From the NCBI GenBank assembly GCA_005862285.1, contig SZXW01000010.1, positions 806,001-870,000 on the forward strand: a stretch of 64,000 nucleotides of DNA. Reading direction: 5' to 3'. Source of the DNA: Chlorobium sp. (GTDB lineage: Bacteria > Bacteroidota > Chlorobiia > Chlorobiales > Chlorobiaceae). A model generated the notes under the pieces. It ran no database searches and was not told where the DNA came from. It worked only from the letters and a program-made list of their open reading frames with translations. How positions within the stretch are numbered: the first letter of the stretch is position 1; each line of letters opens with the position of its first letter. The translations under genes were made by a program, and so were the position numbers. Shown here piece by piece: positions 54,107 to 63,136 of the stretch.

Positions 54107-54362
54107 GCGCTGTCACTCCTTGATACAACAATATTGCCCTGTAATATTCAAAATACGCATAGACTATTGAAAATAAGAGAGATAATGTCCTGTGAGACAC
54201 TGTTGTTATTCCCGGAGAGTTCCTTCTTATACAACAATATTCAAATACACAACGGGGCTGGAGATAGTGAAGAATGAAAATATCAGGATCAGGAATTTAC
54301 TTTCCAGCCCATCGTTAAATCCTGCAGGATCTCGTCATTTCATGCTGTCTGGCAATATTTCA

Positions 54363-55136
54363 TCAATTTTCTCTTTTCGGTACAATGAAGCGAATGAACC
54401 CGTAGAGGATTATTCCGGCCAGAACCGAAACCAGTGAAACAGCGACAAGCTTTCGGGACGGCTTGCGGTTTTCACGGTTTGTTTCAGGAACAAGTTCATC
54501 TCCTTTTTTACATGCTCCCCTGATCATTTTCGTTATTGTTCTTTCATCGATAACTGTGCCGGAAAGTTTCGCTTTTGTCAGGTTTGCGCCTTCCAGATTG
54601 GCCTTTTTCAAGTTGACATGTTCGAGATTGGCTTTCCTGAGATCGGTTCGTTCAAGATTTGCCTTCTCGAGATTGGCGTCCTCGAAAGAAGCTGCGGCCA
54701 GACAGGCCCGTTCAAGGTTTGCACGTTCGAGATTGGCTTTTCTCAGGTTCGATGCCGGGGCCTTTGCCCTTTCAAGGGAAGCCCTGACAAGATTGGCGTC
54801 CTCGAAAGAAGCTGCGGCCAGACAGGCCCGTTCAAGGTTCGCACGTTCGAGATTGGCTTTTCTCAGGTTCGATGCCGGGGCCTTGGCCCTTTCAAGGGAA
54901 GCCCTGGTCAGATTTGCGCCTTCCAGATTGGCTTTTGTCAGGTTGGCTCTCTCGAGTTTGGCTCCTGCGAGATTTGCCTCTGAAAGATCAGCTGCTTTCA
55001 GGTTGGCTTTTTCAAGGTCAGTGTTTGACAGGTCGGCATGTGCGAGGTCAGGTTTCACATCCGGATTATTCTCTCTCCACCGGTTCCACGCAACGGAACC
55101 AAGCTTCAGGATATTCAACTGTTCAGAATTTGCCAT
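54363..55136 (-). CDS. Pentapeptide-repeat protein with C-terminal membrane anchor
   Basis: A 257-residue protein. Its first 30 residues are non-repetitive. From about residue 33 to 190 it is a run of A(D/N)LxxA-type pentapeptides (ANLERANLERACLAAA and the like), which fold into a right-handed square helix. Near the C-terminus a basic region precedes one hydrophobic helix (about 232-252, LVAVSLVSVLAGIILYGFIRFIV), so it is likely tail-anchored with the repeats in the cytoplasm. It contains a near-perfect 120-bp internal duplication. Function is unknown; the family includes gyrase-protecting proteins but nothing here points specifically to that. Confidence 0.85.
   Translation of the reverse strand: MANSEQLNILKLGSVAWNRWRENNPDVKPDLAHADLSNTDLEKANLKAADLSEANLAGAKLERANLTKANLEGANLTRASLERAKAPASNLRKANLERANLERACLAAASFEDANLVRASLERAKAPASNLRKANLERANLERACLAAASFEDANLEKANLERTDLRKANLEHVNLKKANLEGANLTKAKLSGTVIDERTITKMIRGACKKGDELVPETNRENRKPSRKLVAVSLVSVLAGIILYGFIRFIVPKREN
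54671..54910 (-). repeat. Two tandem 120-bp copies inside the pentapeptide gene
   Basis: 54671-54790 and 54791-54910 are nearly identical, differing at only a few bases (for example near 54720/54840 and 54765/54885). Each copy encodes 40 residues, that is eight pentapeptides, so the duplication keeps the reading frame and the coil register. Near-identity indicates a recent event. Confidence 0.9.
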
Positions 55137-55260
55137 AGTGGTATCAGAAGTTGCGTTTATATGAAAAAGTTAAATAATTTGATCGGGAATAACGCAATCA
55201 ACGTTACTTTACAAGCCCGTCGAGTGTTCGACTTACATTAACTTTCCGAAAAATAAACTG

Positions 55261-56169
55261 ATGCGTCGTCTATGGTTTCTCTGGATCATGATGATCCTGC
55301 TTGAAGGTTGTGCATCTTCATCTTCCTGCATGGATTCCCGGTTATGGCAGGCGTATGAACAGGTTTTCAGGAAAGCCAGATATGTGGATCTTACGCATAC
55401 GATCACGCCATCGATTCCGGTATGGTCCGGATTTGGCAAATCGACATGCGGACCGGCAGAGGATCCAAAAACAGGAAAGCCCTATACCTGGAGCAGTGAC
55501 GGGTTCGAAGCCACTCGTTATATGCTCGCAACGGATCAGTTCGGCACACAGCTTGATCCGCCGGCCCACTGGAATCCTTATTATCCTGCGATCGATGAGC
55601 TGCCGCCGACGTTTGCCGTTCGCCCCCTTGTCGTCATATCGATCGTGGATCAGGTTTCCGGAAATCCCGGCTACAGCCTCACCGTCGACGATATCCTCTC
55701 ATGGGAGAAGCGGTACGGACGGATTCCCGAGGGGTCTGTGGTTTTCGTCCGCTCAGACTGGTCAAGGGATTGGCCGGACCCCTCGCTTGCAACCCGGCAT
55801 CCATTTCCGGGAGTATCGCTCGATGCCCTGAAATTTCTGCATGAGCAGCGGCAAATCCTGTTTCATGGCCATGAACCGCTCGACACGGATGATAGTCCGG
55901 ATCTTGAAGGTGAAGCCTGGTTGCTCCGGAACGGATATACCCAGGCCGAGGGGGTGGCCAACCTCGACAAGGTGCCGGAAGCCGGTGCGCTTGTTGCGAT
56001 GGGGTTTCCGAAATTTCAGGGAGGTCTTGGCGGTTATGCCCGGTTCATCGCAATCTGTCCGCCTGACTGGAAATACGGCGTATCTGTGGGCGAAGTGCCG
56101 GAAAGTCCTTTGCCTAAAGCTTTGAAGCCGTTGCACTGGGACGAAGAACGCGGTATGCGGGTTAGATAG
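55261..56169 (+). CDS. Cyclase-family (kynurenine formamidase-like) lipoprotein with altered metal motif
   Basis: A 302-residue protein of the cyclase/kynurenine formamidase-like family. The N-terminus RRLWFLWIMMILLEGCASSSS has a lipobox-like LEGC, so it is probably a lipoprotein. The usual metal motif H-x-G-T-H-x-D-x-x-x-H reads DQFGTQLDPPAHW, so both early histidines are glutamines while the Asp and last His remain. A second conserved block is FHGHEPLDTD, and the end GGYARFIAICPP also fits. The substitutions suggest changed metal binding or substrate. Neighbours give no pathway. The annotation is by family only. Confidence 0.78.
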   Translation: MRRLWFLWIMMILLEGCASSSSCMDSRLWQAYEQVFRKARYVDLTHTITPSIPVWSGFGKSTCGPAEDPKTGKPYTWSSDGFEATRYMLATDQFGTQLDPPAHWNPYYPAIDELPPTFAVRPLVVISIVDQVSGNPGYSLTVDDILSWEKRYGRIPEGSVVFVRSDWSRDWPDPSLATRHPFPGVSLDALKFLHEQRQILFHGHEPLDTDDSPDLEGEAWLLRNGYTQAEGVANLDKVPEAGALVAMGFPKFQGGLGGYARFIAICPPDWKYGVSVGEVPESPLPKALKPLHWDEERGMRVR

Positions 56170-56238
56170 AGCCGGTATGTCGAATATTCCTGCAGGTACA
56201 CTTTCAAAAGGGTTCTTGTATTTCACGGAGTCAATAAT

Positions 56239-59238
56239 TCAGGGAATCTGCGGTCCGGCAATTTCAAAAAATGTTGTATAGACATAACAGTTCTGTTCGA
56301 TGCTTTCGTATGAACGGATGGCCGAACTTACTTTTATCCAGCGGCAATTTCCGCTGTCAGGCCGCATAAGGCCCATGACAACCTCCCGGACGTTTTTTCT
56401 TGTTTGAAGGGCTATGATTGCCGGGTGTTCATTGACCGGAAAAACAGACCCGTCCGTTCTGACAAGTTTCCATTGCAGTTTATCCATTGTTTTTCCAAGC
56501 ATTTCCGCGGCGGAGATCCCCGTAATCTCTTCAGCTTCGTGATTGACCATTTCAATACGTCCTTTCGAATCCTGAAATATGCAGCCGACCGGCATGGTAT
56601 CTATGAGAAACTGGAAACTTTCCTTGCTTTGACGAAGTCCTTTTTCCAATTCCTTGGATTTGGTGATATCGTTGAACGTTATCACCAGTCCGTCAATACG
56701 GTTTTCCTCCGTGCGGTAAGGCATGATCTTGACGGTAAACCACCGGTTATCGCTGGCTGCAACCTGTTTTTCACTGAAAACAAGCGAGCGGAGCACCTCC
56801 CGTCCATCTTCAGCAAGAGCAGGGTAATCGAGGTCGGTAACGATATCGGTGACAGGGCGCCCGATGTCGGAGGCAATCAGCTTTATGATGCTCGTCATGC
56901 GGGTGGTGAACCTGCGGATGTTCAGTTCGTCATCAAGGAAAAGGGTTGCTATGTCCGTGCTGTTCAGAAGGTTTTTCATGTCGTTGTTGGCCTGTGAAAG
57001 GTCGGTGACTTTCGACTGCAGTTCCTGGTTGACCGTCTGCAATTCCTCGTTCAGCGATTGCATTTCCTCCTTGGACGTGGTGAGCTCTTCGTTGGTACTC
57101 TGCATTTCCTCGTTTGATGACTGCAGCTCTTCATTTGTCGAGTTGAGCTCTTCCTGCGAGGTCTGCATTTCTTCGCGAATTGCCAGTATCTCATCTTTCG
57201 CCTGTTTCAGTTCTTCATGCAGCGATAAGATCTTTGCATTTCCTTCATTGCTTATTGTCCCGTCGCTTTCCGCAACAGGGGAAGTTCTCTCTGAAACATC
57301 GGTAAATACAATCATTACCATGCCTTTCAGGGGATTTGGCTTGTCAATGAGTTTTACAGTCAAATCGATGCATTGAGTTCCTCCGTTTGTTCCTACGGAT
57401 AACCCTTTTTTTGTCAACGATCCTTTCTGGCGAAGCACATTGCCGAAAAGAAGGCTGAGTTCGTAGCGCATCCCTTCCCGGGCCATGGCGAAAACATTGA
57501 GATTTGCCTTGCCGGCCGCCGGTTCGAGATATTTTCCGGTACGGCCGTATATATAGACTATGTCGCCTTTATCGTTTGTCAATACTGCCGCCGGAGATAA
57601 ATAATCGAGAAGAAGCTGCTCGGTCAGGGACTTTATGCTTGATTCTGAAGATGCCATGGGGGTAGTTTTGATTGAAATATCAGGGAGCTCTTTTGATGCG
57701 GAAGAAAAAGAAACAGTAACAGGAAATTCGACGGAATCCTGCCTTATACCCTGACGAAGCTGCCTGAAAAGGCGGTTTTTATTGTCAAAAACCTCAAAAA
57801 GATGAGGGCTCGAGCCGATTGTTTCCGCAATTCCCAGAAAGAGTATTCCTCCGGTGTTCAGGCTGTAATGGAAAAGCGGGATCAGTTTTTTCTGGAGCTC
57901 CTGTTCCAGATATATCAGCAGATTTCGGCAGATGAGGATATCCAGTTTTGTGAACGGTGGGTCCATGATGATATTGTGCTGTGCAAATACAATCGTTTCA
58001 CGGATTTCTTTTGATATTTTGTATTCGCCATTATCCTCTTTTTTGAAAAACCGGCTGATGCGTTCCGGGGAAACGTCTGCCGTTATATTGGGTGGATAGA
58101 GTCCTGCCCGTGCTTTGTCGATGGCATCCCTGTCAAGGTCGGTCGCAAATATCTGGAGTTTGAAATTTCCGGAAGGTTTGACGGTATCGAGGACTTCTCT
58201 GAAAACGATGGCAAGCGAGTAAGCTTCTTCTCCGGTAGAGCAGCCGGCCACCCATGCACGAAGCATCCTGCCGGCAGGATGGGAAGCGATCAGTTGCGGA
58301 ATTGCCTTTGTTTTCAGGATATCCCAAGCTTCAGGGTTTCGGAAGAAACTTGTTACACCGATCAGCAACTCCTTGAAAAGCAGCTCTGTTTCATCAGGGT
58401 TCTTCTGCAGGAATCTGACATAGTCCGAGATTTTTTCAATCTGGTGGATTCCCATTCGCCTTTCGATACGGCGATAGATGGTATTTTTCTTGTAGAGTGA
58501 AAAATCATGCCCGGTGTGTGAACGTAAAAGAATGACGATTTTTTCCAGGGAGCTGACAGCTCTGTCTTCGAGAGCGATGATCGGCTTCAAGGTAACGGAA
58601 ACATGCTTGAGATAGGCGGATATCCTGGCCGGAAGCTCTTCAACCGGTGCGATGATATCAGCCAGGCCGCTGTCGATTGCGCTTCTGGGCATACCGTCGA
58701 ATTTGGCCGATAAAGGGTCCTGAACAAAAACCCCGCCGCCTTTTTCCTTGATCGCCCGCAGCCCCAGGGTGCCGTCGGAGCCCATGCCGGAAAGAATGAC
58801 ACCGATCGACCGGTGTTCAAGGTCCAGGGCCATGGATCGGAAAAAGAAATCGATAGGCATCTTGAGCCCATGGGTTTTTACGATATCGAGAAGGTGCAGT
58901 GACCGGTGCAGTATCGTCATGTCATGGTTGGGCGGGATCACATAAACGTGGTCCGGCTGGATTTTGAGCCGGTCGGAGACCTGCAGGACAGGCATTGAGG
59001 TGACGCGCTGCAGCAATTCGACCATAATTCCTTTATGGGCAGGATCGAGGTGCTGTACGATGACAAAAGCCATTCCGCAGGGGGAGGGAACGTTTTTAAG
59101 GAACGCTTCGAGAGCTTCAAGACCGCCTGCAGAAGAGCCGATTCCTATGACAGGGAAAGGACTTTCATTTTTCTGCCTGACAATATTTTCCTCTTTTTTT
59201 TTCGGTTCTCTTTTTCCGTCGGCAGGTCCTTTCTTCAT
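56239..59238 (-). CDS. CheB-CheR-PAS fusion signalling protein
   Basis: A 999-residue chemotaxis-like fusion. Residues about 28-215 are a CheB methylesterase (GIGSSAGGLEAL with nucleophile S36, H63 in VQHLDPAHKG, GMGSDGTLGLRAIKE). About 225-500 is a CheR methyltransferase (TSFFRNPEAWDILK, AWVAGCSTGEEAYSLAI, LDILICRNLLIYLE). A long Glu- and Gln-rich coiled coil follows (about 660-735), then two PAS-type domains (about 740-865 and 870-990). No receiver domain is seen at the N-terminus and no histidine kinase after the last PAS, although many such fusions end in one. Partners and chemoreceptors are not in this window. Confidence 0.92.
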   Translation of the reverse strand: MKKGPADGKREPKKKEENIVRQKNESPFPVIGIGSSAGGLEALEAFLKNVPSPCGMAFVIVQHLDPAHKGIMVELLQRVTSMPVLQVSDRLKIQPDHVYVIPPNHDMTILHRSLHLLDIVKTHGLKMPIDFFFRSMALDLEHRSIGVILSGMGSDGTLGLRAIKEKGGGVFVQDPLSAKFDGMPRSAIDSGLADIIAPVEELPARISAYLKHVSVTLKPIIALEDRAVSSLEKIVILLRSHTGHDFSLYKKNTIYRRIERRMGIHQIEKISDYVRFLQKNPDETELLFKELLIGVTSFFRNPEAWDILKTKAIPQLIASHPAGRMLRAWVAGCSTGEEAYSLAIVFREVLDTVKPSGNFKLQIFATDLDRDAIDKARAGLYPPNITADVSPERISRFFKKEDNGEYKISKEIRETIVFAQHNIIMDPPFTKLDILICRNLLIYLEQELQKKLIPLFHYSLNTGGILFLGIAETIGSSPHLFEVFDNKNRLFRQLRQGIRQDSVEFPVTVSFSSASKELPDISIKTTPMASSESSIKSLTEQLLLDYLSPAAVLTNDKGDIVYIYGRTGKYLEPAAGKANLNVFAMAREGMRYELSLLFGNVLRQKGSLTKKGLSVGTNGGTQCIDLTVKLIDKPNPLKGMVMIVFTDVSERTSPVAESDGTISNEGNAKILSLHEELKQAKDEILAIREEMQTSQEELNSTNEELQSSNEEMQSTNEELTTSKEEMQSLNEELQTVNQELQSKVTDLSQANNDMKNLLNSTDIATLFLDDELNIRRFTTRMTSIIKLIASDIGRPVTDIVTDLDYPALAEDGREVLRSLVFSEKQVAASDNRWFTVKIMPYRTEENRIDGLVITFNDITKSKELEKGLRQSKESFQFLIDTMPVGCIFQDSKGRIEMVNHEAEEITGISAAEMLGKTMDKLQWKLVRTDGSVFPVNEHPAIIALQTRKNVREVVMGLMRPDSGNCRWIKVSSAIRSYESIEQNCYVYTTFFEIAGPQIP

Positions 59239-59548
59239 GATCAGTCCTTTTTAGGAAGATTGTATCGCAGAATCCTGCAAATCATATAAATCATACTGTA
59301 AATGTACGAAGAAAGTCAATATTTCAACGATACACACCGCGACATAACGTTTGTCCGTTTATTTAACGCTATTTCAGCTTTCTCAAGAGAAAAGGGAGTA
59401 AATATTCTTGAGCATACAGATGAACCGAAAAAAATCTGAAATGGTCATTTATTATAATGATCATATTCTTTTACTTTATTTTTTTTAAATTAAAATTCAT
59501 ATGAAATTCAATTTGCCTCCGTTTCCGGACAACCTTACCTGAACGAAG
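59239..59548. other. Intergenic region between divergent CheB-CheR-PAS and BMP-family genes
   Basis: About 310 AT-rich bases holding both promoters. An A/T-only stretch lies at 59473-59495. No gene or structured RNA is recognised. Confidence 0.6.
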
Positions 59549-60589
59549 ATGAAGTATCCGCTATCGATTTTTCTGATATTCCTCCTCTTTCTGACAGCCT
59601 GCAACGGTAAGCAAAGTGAAACTTCCCAGAAAAATCCTGCGGCCTCGAAACTGAAAATCGGCCTTGTTTTCGATGTCGGCGGCCGGGGGGACAAGTCATT
59701 CAACGATTCCGCGTATAACGGGCTGGAACTGGCAAAAAAACAGTTCGGCACTGAATTCATCTATGTGGAACCGCAGGGAGAGGGGGCCGATCGTGAGGCA
59801 GCACTTCGCCAGATGGCGGCAGATCCGGATATCGGATTGATTATCGGTGTTGGTCTGCTCTTCAGTGACGACATAACCAAAATTGCAACAGAATTTCCTG
59901 ACAAGAAATTTGCCTGTATCGATTACATCCCCAAACAAGGAGTGCCTATCCCGGCCAATTTGCAGGGTATAATCTTCGAGGAGAAAAAAGGATCGTTCCT
60001 CGCCGGAGCGATTGCGGGGCTTGTTACGAAAACAAAGACAGTCGGTTTTATCGGTGGAATGGAGTCGAGCATCATCAAGCGCTTTGAAACCGGATTTATC
60101 AATGGTGTCCATGCGGTCAATCCAGAAGCGAAAGTCATTTCAGGCTATATCGGCATGACCGGCAGCGCATTTGCCAATCCTGCGAAAGGCAAGGAGCTCG
60201 CCCTCGGACAGTACGGCAGGGGAGCCGATATCATTTATCAGGCGGCAGGCGCAAGCGGTCTTGGTGTGATAGAAGCCGCAAGGGAAACGAAAAAGCTGGT
60301 AATCTGCACCGATCGCGACCAGGAACCTGATGCACCGGGATTCGTTCTCACAAGCATGATCAAGGCTGTTGACCGGGCAGTGCTTAAAACGGTCGAAACG
60401 GTTGTGAACGGTAATTTCAAGGGCGGTGACGTTGCTGTATACGGCCTTGCGGACCGTTATACCGATTATATATACAACGACAGGAACGCTTCGCTTATCG
60501 GCGAAAAAAATCATGCAACCGTCGAAGATCTCAGGAACGGGATTATCGCCGGAAAAATCGTGGTTGACCCTTCAGAAAAAGGAAAGTAG
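59549..60589 (+). CDS. BMP-family (PnrA/TmpC-like) substrate-binding lipoprotein
   Basis: A 346-residue lipoprotein with signal and lipobox LTAC (Cys near residue 18). The mature protein has the purine-nucleoside-binding BMP fold: KIGLVFDVGGRGDKSFNDSAYNGL (about residues 35-58), ..GVGLLFSDDITKIA, KKGSFLAGAIAG and VGFIGGMESSIIKRFETGF (about 170-188), then GADIIYQAAGASGLGVIEAA and a late DRDQEP. BMP proteins bind nucleosides and feed ABC importers. No cognate ATPase or permease is next to it, so it is a solitary receptor here. The D-x-G-G-R-G-D-K-S-F motif is the ligand-binding signature. Confidence 0.92.
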   Translation: MKYPLSIFLIFLLFLTACNGKQSETSQKNPAASKLKIGLVFDVGGRGDKSFNDSAYNGLELAKKQFGTEFIYVEPQGEGADREAALRQMAADPDIGLIIGVGLLFSDDITKIATEFPDKKFACIDYIPKQGVPIPANLQGIIFEEKKGSFLAGAIAGLVTKTKTVGFIGGMESSIIKRFETGFINGVHAVNPEAKVISGYIGMTGSAFANPAKGKELALGQYGRGADIIYQAAGASGLGVIEAARETKKLVICTDRDQEPDAPGFVLTSMIKAVDRAVLKTVETVVNGNFKGGDVAVYGLADRYTDYIYNDRNASLIGEKNHATVEDLRNGIIAGKIVVDPSEKGK

Positions 60590-60661
60590 TTTGAACCCGG
60601 TTCATTTCAGTGAGATGAAATAAGCCGCGGAGTTTTGTTAATCGATCGAAGTTCATTTGTT

Positions 60662-61651
60662 GTGAATAAAATTCTTGTGACCGGGGCAACCGGGTTTATC
60701 GGTTCCCGACTCGTTGAAAAACTTGTTTCCACTTCAGACCAGATATTTGTGCTTGTCCGGAAGACTTCCGACCTGTCAGCCCTTGCCGGTGTGCGCGACA
60801 GGATCCAGCTGGTTTACGGTGATATCACCGACAGGGCTTCTGTCGAGGCCGCAATGCCGGGCATGGATTATGTCTACCATACAGCCGGGATTACGTACAT
60901 GGGTGACAGAAAAAACGATCAGCTCTACAAGATCAATGTCGAGGGCACTCGTTATATTCTCGAGGCGGCTGCGGCTGCAGGAGTGAAACGGGTGCTGCAT
61001 GTCAGCTCCATAACGGCGGTTGGCATTTCACACCACAGGAAACCGGTCGACGAGACAGTCAAATGGAATTTCGACACGATAAGACTTGAATATGCAAGGA
61101 CCAAGCATCTTGCCGAACTTGAGGTTGCCGAAGCTGTCAGAAAAGGGCTTGACTGCGTTATTGTCAATCCGGCGTTTGTATTCGGTGCCGGAGACCTGAA
61201 TTTCAATGCCGGCCGTCTGATCAAGGATGTCTATAACCGCCTGCTTCCATTTTATCCCATGGGAGGTATCTGTGTCATCGATATCGAGATCGTGGCTGAA
61301 ACCCTCATGACGGCCATGGCCAAAGGCCGAACGGGGGAGCGTTACCTTATTGGCGGCGACAATGTATCTTACAAGCAGCTTGTCGATACCATTTCGAAAG
61401 TTACCGGTGCTCCGAGAATACTGCTGCCCCTGCCTTTCTGGATGGGAAAGATCCTGAAATCGGCTCTCGATCGTTTCAAAAACAGAAACAAGGTATCGAA
61501 ACTGTTCAATCTCTCGATGTTCAGGGTTGCCTCCGAGTTTCTCTATTTCGATTCATCGAAAGCCATACGCGAGTTCGGCATGAGACAGGAGCCTCATGAG
61601 AAAAGCATCCGCAGCGCCTATGAATGGTACCGGAAACGCAATATGCTGTGA
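60662..61651 (+). CDS. NAD-dependent epimerase/dehydratase family protein (extended SDR)
   Basis: A protein of about 329 residues with the extended-SDR start NKILVTGATGFIGSRLVEKLV. V-Y-H-T-A-G-I-T-Y follows, then VLHVSSITAVGIS and a late YARTKHLAELEVAEAV that carries the Tyr-x3-Lys pair. The shape resembles dihydroflavonol-4-reductase/hopanoid-associated HpnA-type proteins. GTG at 60662 is preferred because it places the first strand at the N-terminus; an upstream TTG would add nine residues. It converges with the methyltransferase gene, the stops being three bases apart. Confidence 0.85.
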   Translation: MNKILVTGATGFIGSRLVEKLVSTSDQIFVLVRKTSDLSALAGVRDRIQLVYGDITDRASVEAAMPGMDYVYHTAGITYMGDRKNDQLYKINVEGTRYILEAAAAAGVKRVLHVSSITAVGISHHRKPVDETVKWNFDTIRLEYARTKHLAELEVAEAVRKGLDCVIVNPAFVFGAGDLNFNAGRLIKDVYNRLLPFYPMGGICVIDIEIVAETLMTAMAKGRTGERYLIGGDNVSYKQLVDTISKVTGAPRILLPLPFWMGKILKSALDRFKNRNKVSKLFNLSMFRVASEFLYFDSSKAIREFGMRQEPHEKSIRSAYEWYRKRNML

Positions 61652-61654
61652 TGC

Positions 61655-62443
61655 TTAAGGTTTGCGTGAAAAGATCATCATCCTCGGAGATTCTTCGGGG
61701 TTGAATGTTTCGCCCGAATAATTTCCGACAATTCCGGCAACTGAAAACCCGCTTTTTCCAAGAAGCCGCAGAATTTCATCTTTACTGTAGAGCCTCACCG
61801 ATTCAGTGAAATTGATAGTTTCCCGGTCCGTCGAGGATATGGTGATGGTTTTGGTGATTTTTCTTTCCTCCAGCACCCGTTTTTCATGCACGAAGAGATC
61901 TCCCGCTTTGCGCTCTGATTCGGTAATGATATTTTTTTCAAGATGTACCGGATTTATCAGGTCAAGGACATACCAGCCGCCGGTTTTCAGTGCATTGTAA
62001 ACTTGTTGAAGGACAAGAAGGTCATCCTGATCTGAATCGAAATACCCGAAACTGGTAAACAGCTGAACGACGAGGTCGAACAGGGAAATCGAGTCGATAT
62101 TTCTCATGTCCCTGCAGGTCAGATGAAGGGTTACATCGCACATGGACGATTCTTTCCGGGCCTCTTCGAGGAGAAAAGGCGACAGATCGTTTCCTGTTAC
62201 GCAGTATCCCTGCTTTGCAAGCTCGATGGCGTGCCTTCCGGCACCGCATGCGATATCGAGCACGGAAACCGATGCGGGTTCTTTCAGGGAAAGGCCGGTG
62301 AAAGAAAGAATGGTGCGGATGCACTGCGCGGCTTCCTCTTGATTCCGGTGACTGTAGACCTGAAGATAGAACGGATGATTGAACCACTCGTCGAACCAGG
62401 GACGTGATGTGCCCGATCCAGAAGCGTCTTGACTGCCGGTCAT
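61655..62443 (-). CDS. Class I SAM-dependent methyltransferase
   Basis: A 262-residue enzyme with the SAM motif I ASVSVLDIACGAGRHAIELAKQGYCVTGNDLSPFLLEEAR (about residues 56-95), an acidic turn in N-D-L, and motif post-I DMRNIDSISLFDLVVQLFTSFGYFD. The C-terminal half has a beta-hairpin-rich cap typical of the Methyltransf_25-type proteins that methylate small molecules or lipids. It may act on a substrate related to its convergent epimerase neighbour, but that is only suggested by position. Confidence 0.85.
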   Translation of the reverse strand: MTGSQDASGSGTSRPWFDEWFNHPFYLQVYSHRNQEEAAQCIRTILSFTGLSLKEPASVSVLDIACGAGRHAIELAKQGYCVTGNDLSPFLLEEARKESSMCDVTLHLTCRDMRNIDSISLFDLVVQLFTSFGYFDSDQDDLLVLQQVYNALKTGGWYVLDLINPVHLEKNIITESERKAGDLFVHEKRVLEERKITKTITISSTDRETINFTESVRLYSKDEILRLLGKSGFSVAGIVGNYSGETFNPEESPRMMIFSRKP

Positions 62444-62476
62444 GTTATGCCGTGGAAAAGGTGAGGAGTTGGGAGG

Positions 62477-62502
62477 CTCAGGGCATACGGGAATGCCCTG
62501 AG
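62477..62502 (-). other. Perfect stem-loop between the methyltransferase and small-protein genes
   Basis: CTCAGGGCAT (62477-62486) and ATGCCCTGAG (62493-62502) form a perfect 10-bp stem with a 6-base loop. It lies 16 bases beyond the stop of the minus-strand gene at 62519 and is probably its terminator or 3' protective hairpin; a T-run is missing. Confidence 0.6.
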
Positions 62503-62518
62503 TTGATATCCGGAACGG

Positions 62519-62713
62519 TTATTTCGCGTAGTCGCTGATCGCCTTGGAAAGGATCTGCTGTTCGTTTTCCCCGTTGGGAATGCGGACATTCTTTTCCACG
62601 AATTTCCACGCATTGTTTTTATCTGATTTTACAGAAAAAACAAGCTTGGCGACCTTGAAATCACTGACACCTGTTTTTTTTGCCTTATCACCAAACGTTT
62701 GTTTTTTTGCCAT
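62519..62713 (-). CDS. Small basic protein of unknown function
   Basis: A 64-residue lysine-rich protein opening MAKKQTFGDKAKKTGVSDFKVAKLVFSVKSDKNNAWKF. The M-A-K-K start and the K-V-x-K-L-x-x-S-x-K-x-x-x-x-A-W-x-F-x-E pattern recall the small DUF4295-like proteins of the Bacteroidota/Chlorobiota group, which are often thought to be ribosome-associated. A 10-bp hairpin lies beyond its stop. The identity is a guess from size and pattern, but the coding potential (codon use and composition) is good. Confidence 0.65.
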   Translation of the reverse strand: MAKKQTFGDKAKKTGVSDFKVAKLVFSVKSDKNNAWKFVEKNVRIPNGENEQQILSKAISDYAK

Positions 62714-62887
62714 GACGGTACGGTAATACTTTTTATTGAGATCTTGTAATCAATCCTGATATGAAAATGTCGTCAAATTTAATAAAATATCATCTATAAT
62801 CAAGCGAACCGCCATTAATTTGTCAGCTCTTCATGCAGTATTCTTCCTTGAGCCGCAGAGTGGTCGGAATGCGGCCTGACATGCGTT

Positions 62888-63109
62888 TCATGAAGACGCT
62901 GAGCGGTGTTTGATCGCGTGGCGTTTTGCAATGACGAATCCCGACAGATAGATAACGATGAACCCGGGAATGACCACACTGAAAAAAAGGATCTCGTGCT
63001 GCGGGGTTTTCAACTGTCCTGAAGTCCAGATCATCCAGACAAAGAGTGCCCAAATCGGTGTAACAACCAGAAAAGTGATATTCCAGAGTTTCGTGAAGCT
63101 TTGGTTCAT
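62888..63109 (-). CDS. Small two-helix membrane protein next to bchF/bchV
   Basis: A 73-residue protein with two hydrophobic helices (about residues 10-30, ITFLVVTPIWALFVWMIWT, and 41-60, ILFFSVVIPGFIVIYLSGFV) joined by a short polar loop, ending in a basic tail AKRHAIKHR. It starts 27 bases after the stop of the hydratase gene and is read in the same direction, so it may be co-transcribed with it. No family is recognised. A longer frame overlapping it (62823-63140) lacks protein-like character and was rejected. Confidence 0.65.
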   Translation of the reverse strand: MNQSFTKLWNITFLVVTPIWALFVWMIWTSGQLKTPQHEILFFSVVIPGFIVIYLSGFVIAKRHAIKHRSASS

Positions 63110-63136
63110 GATGTCGTACGAAGTTGTATGGTTTGA

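Noticed and set aside
52377-54277. Two long plus-strand frames (341 and 359 residues) opposite the deacetylase and GNAT genes
   Set aside because: Long open antisense frames are expected in GC-rich DNA; neither shows domain motifs, while the minus-strand genes do.
54671-54910. Tandem repeat considered as a CRISPR-like array
   Set aside because: The two units are directly adjacent, 120 bp long and coding in frame, with no spacers.
54463-55164. 233-residue plus-strand frame opposite the pentapeptide gene
   Set aside because: Its regular SRLAFxR pattern is the reverse image of the pentapeptide codons; the minus-strand protein has the expected fold pattern and anchor.
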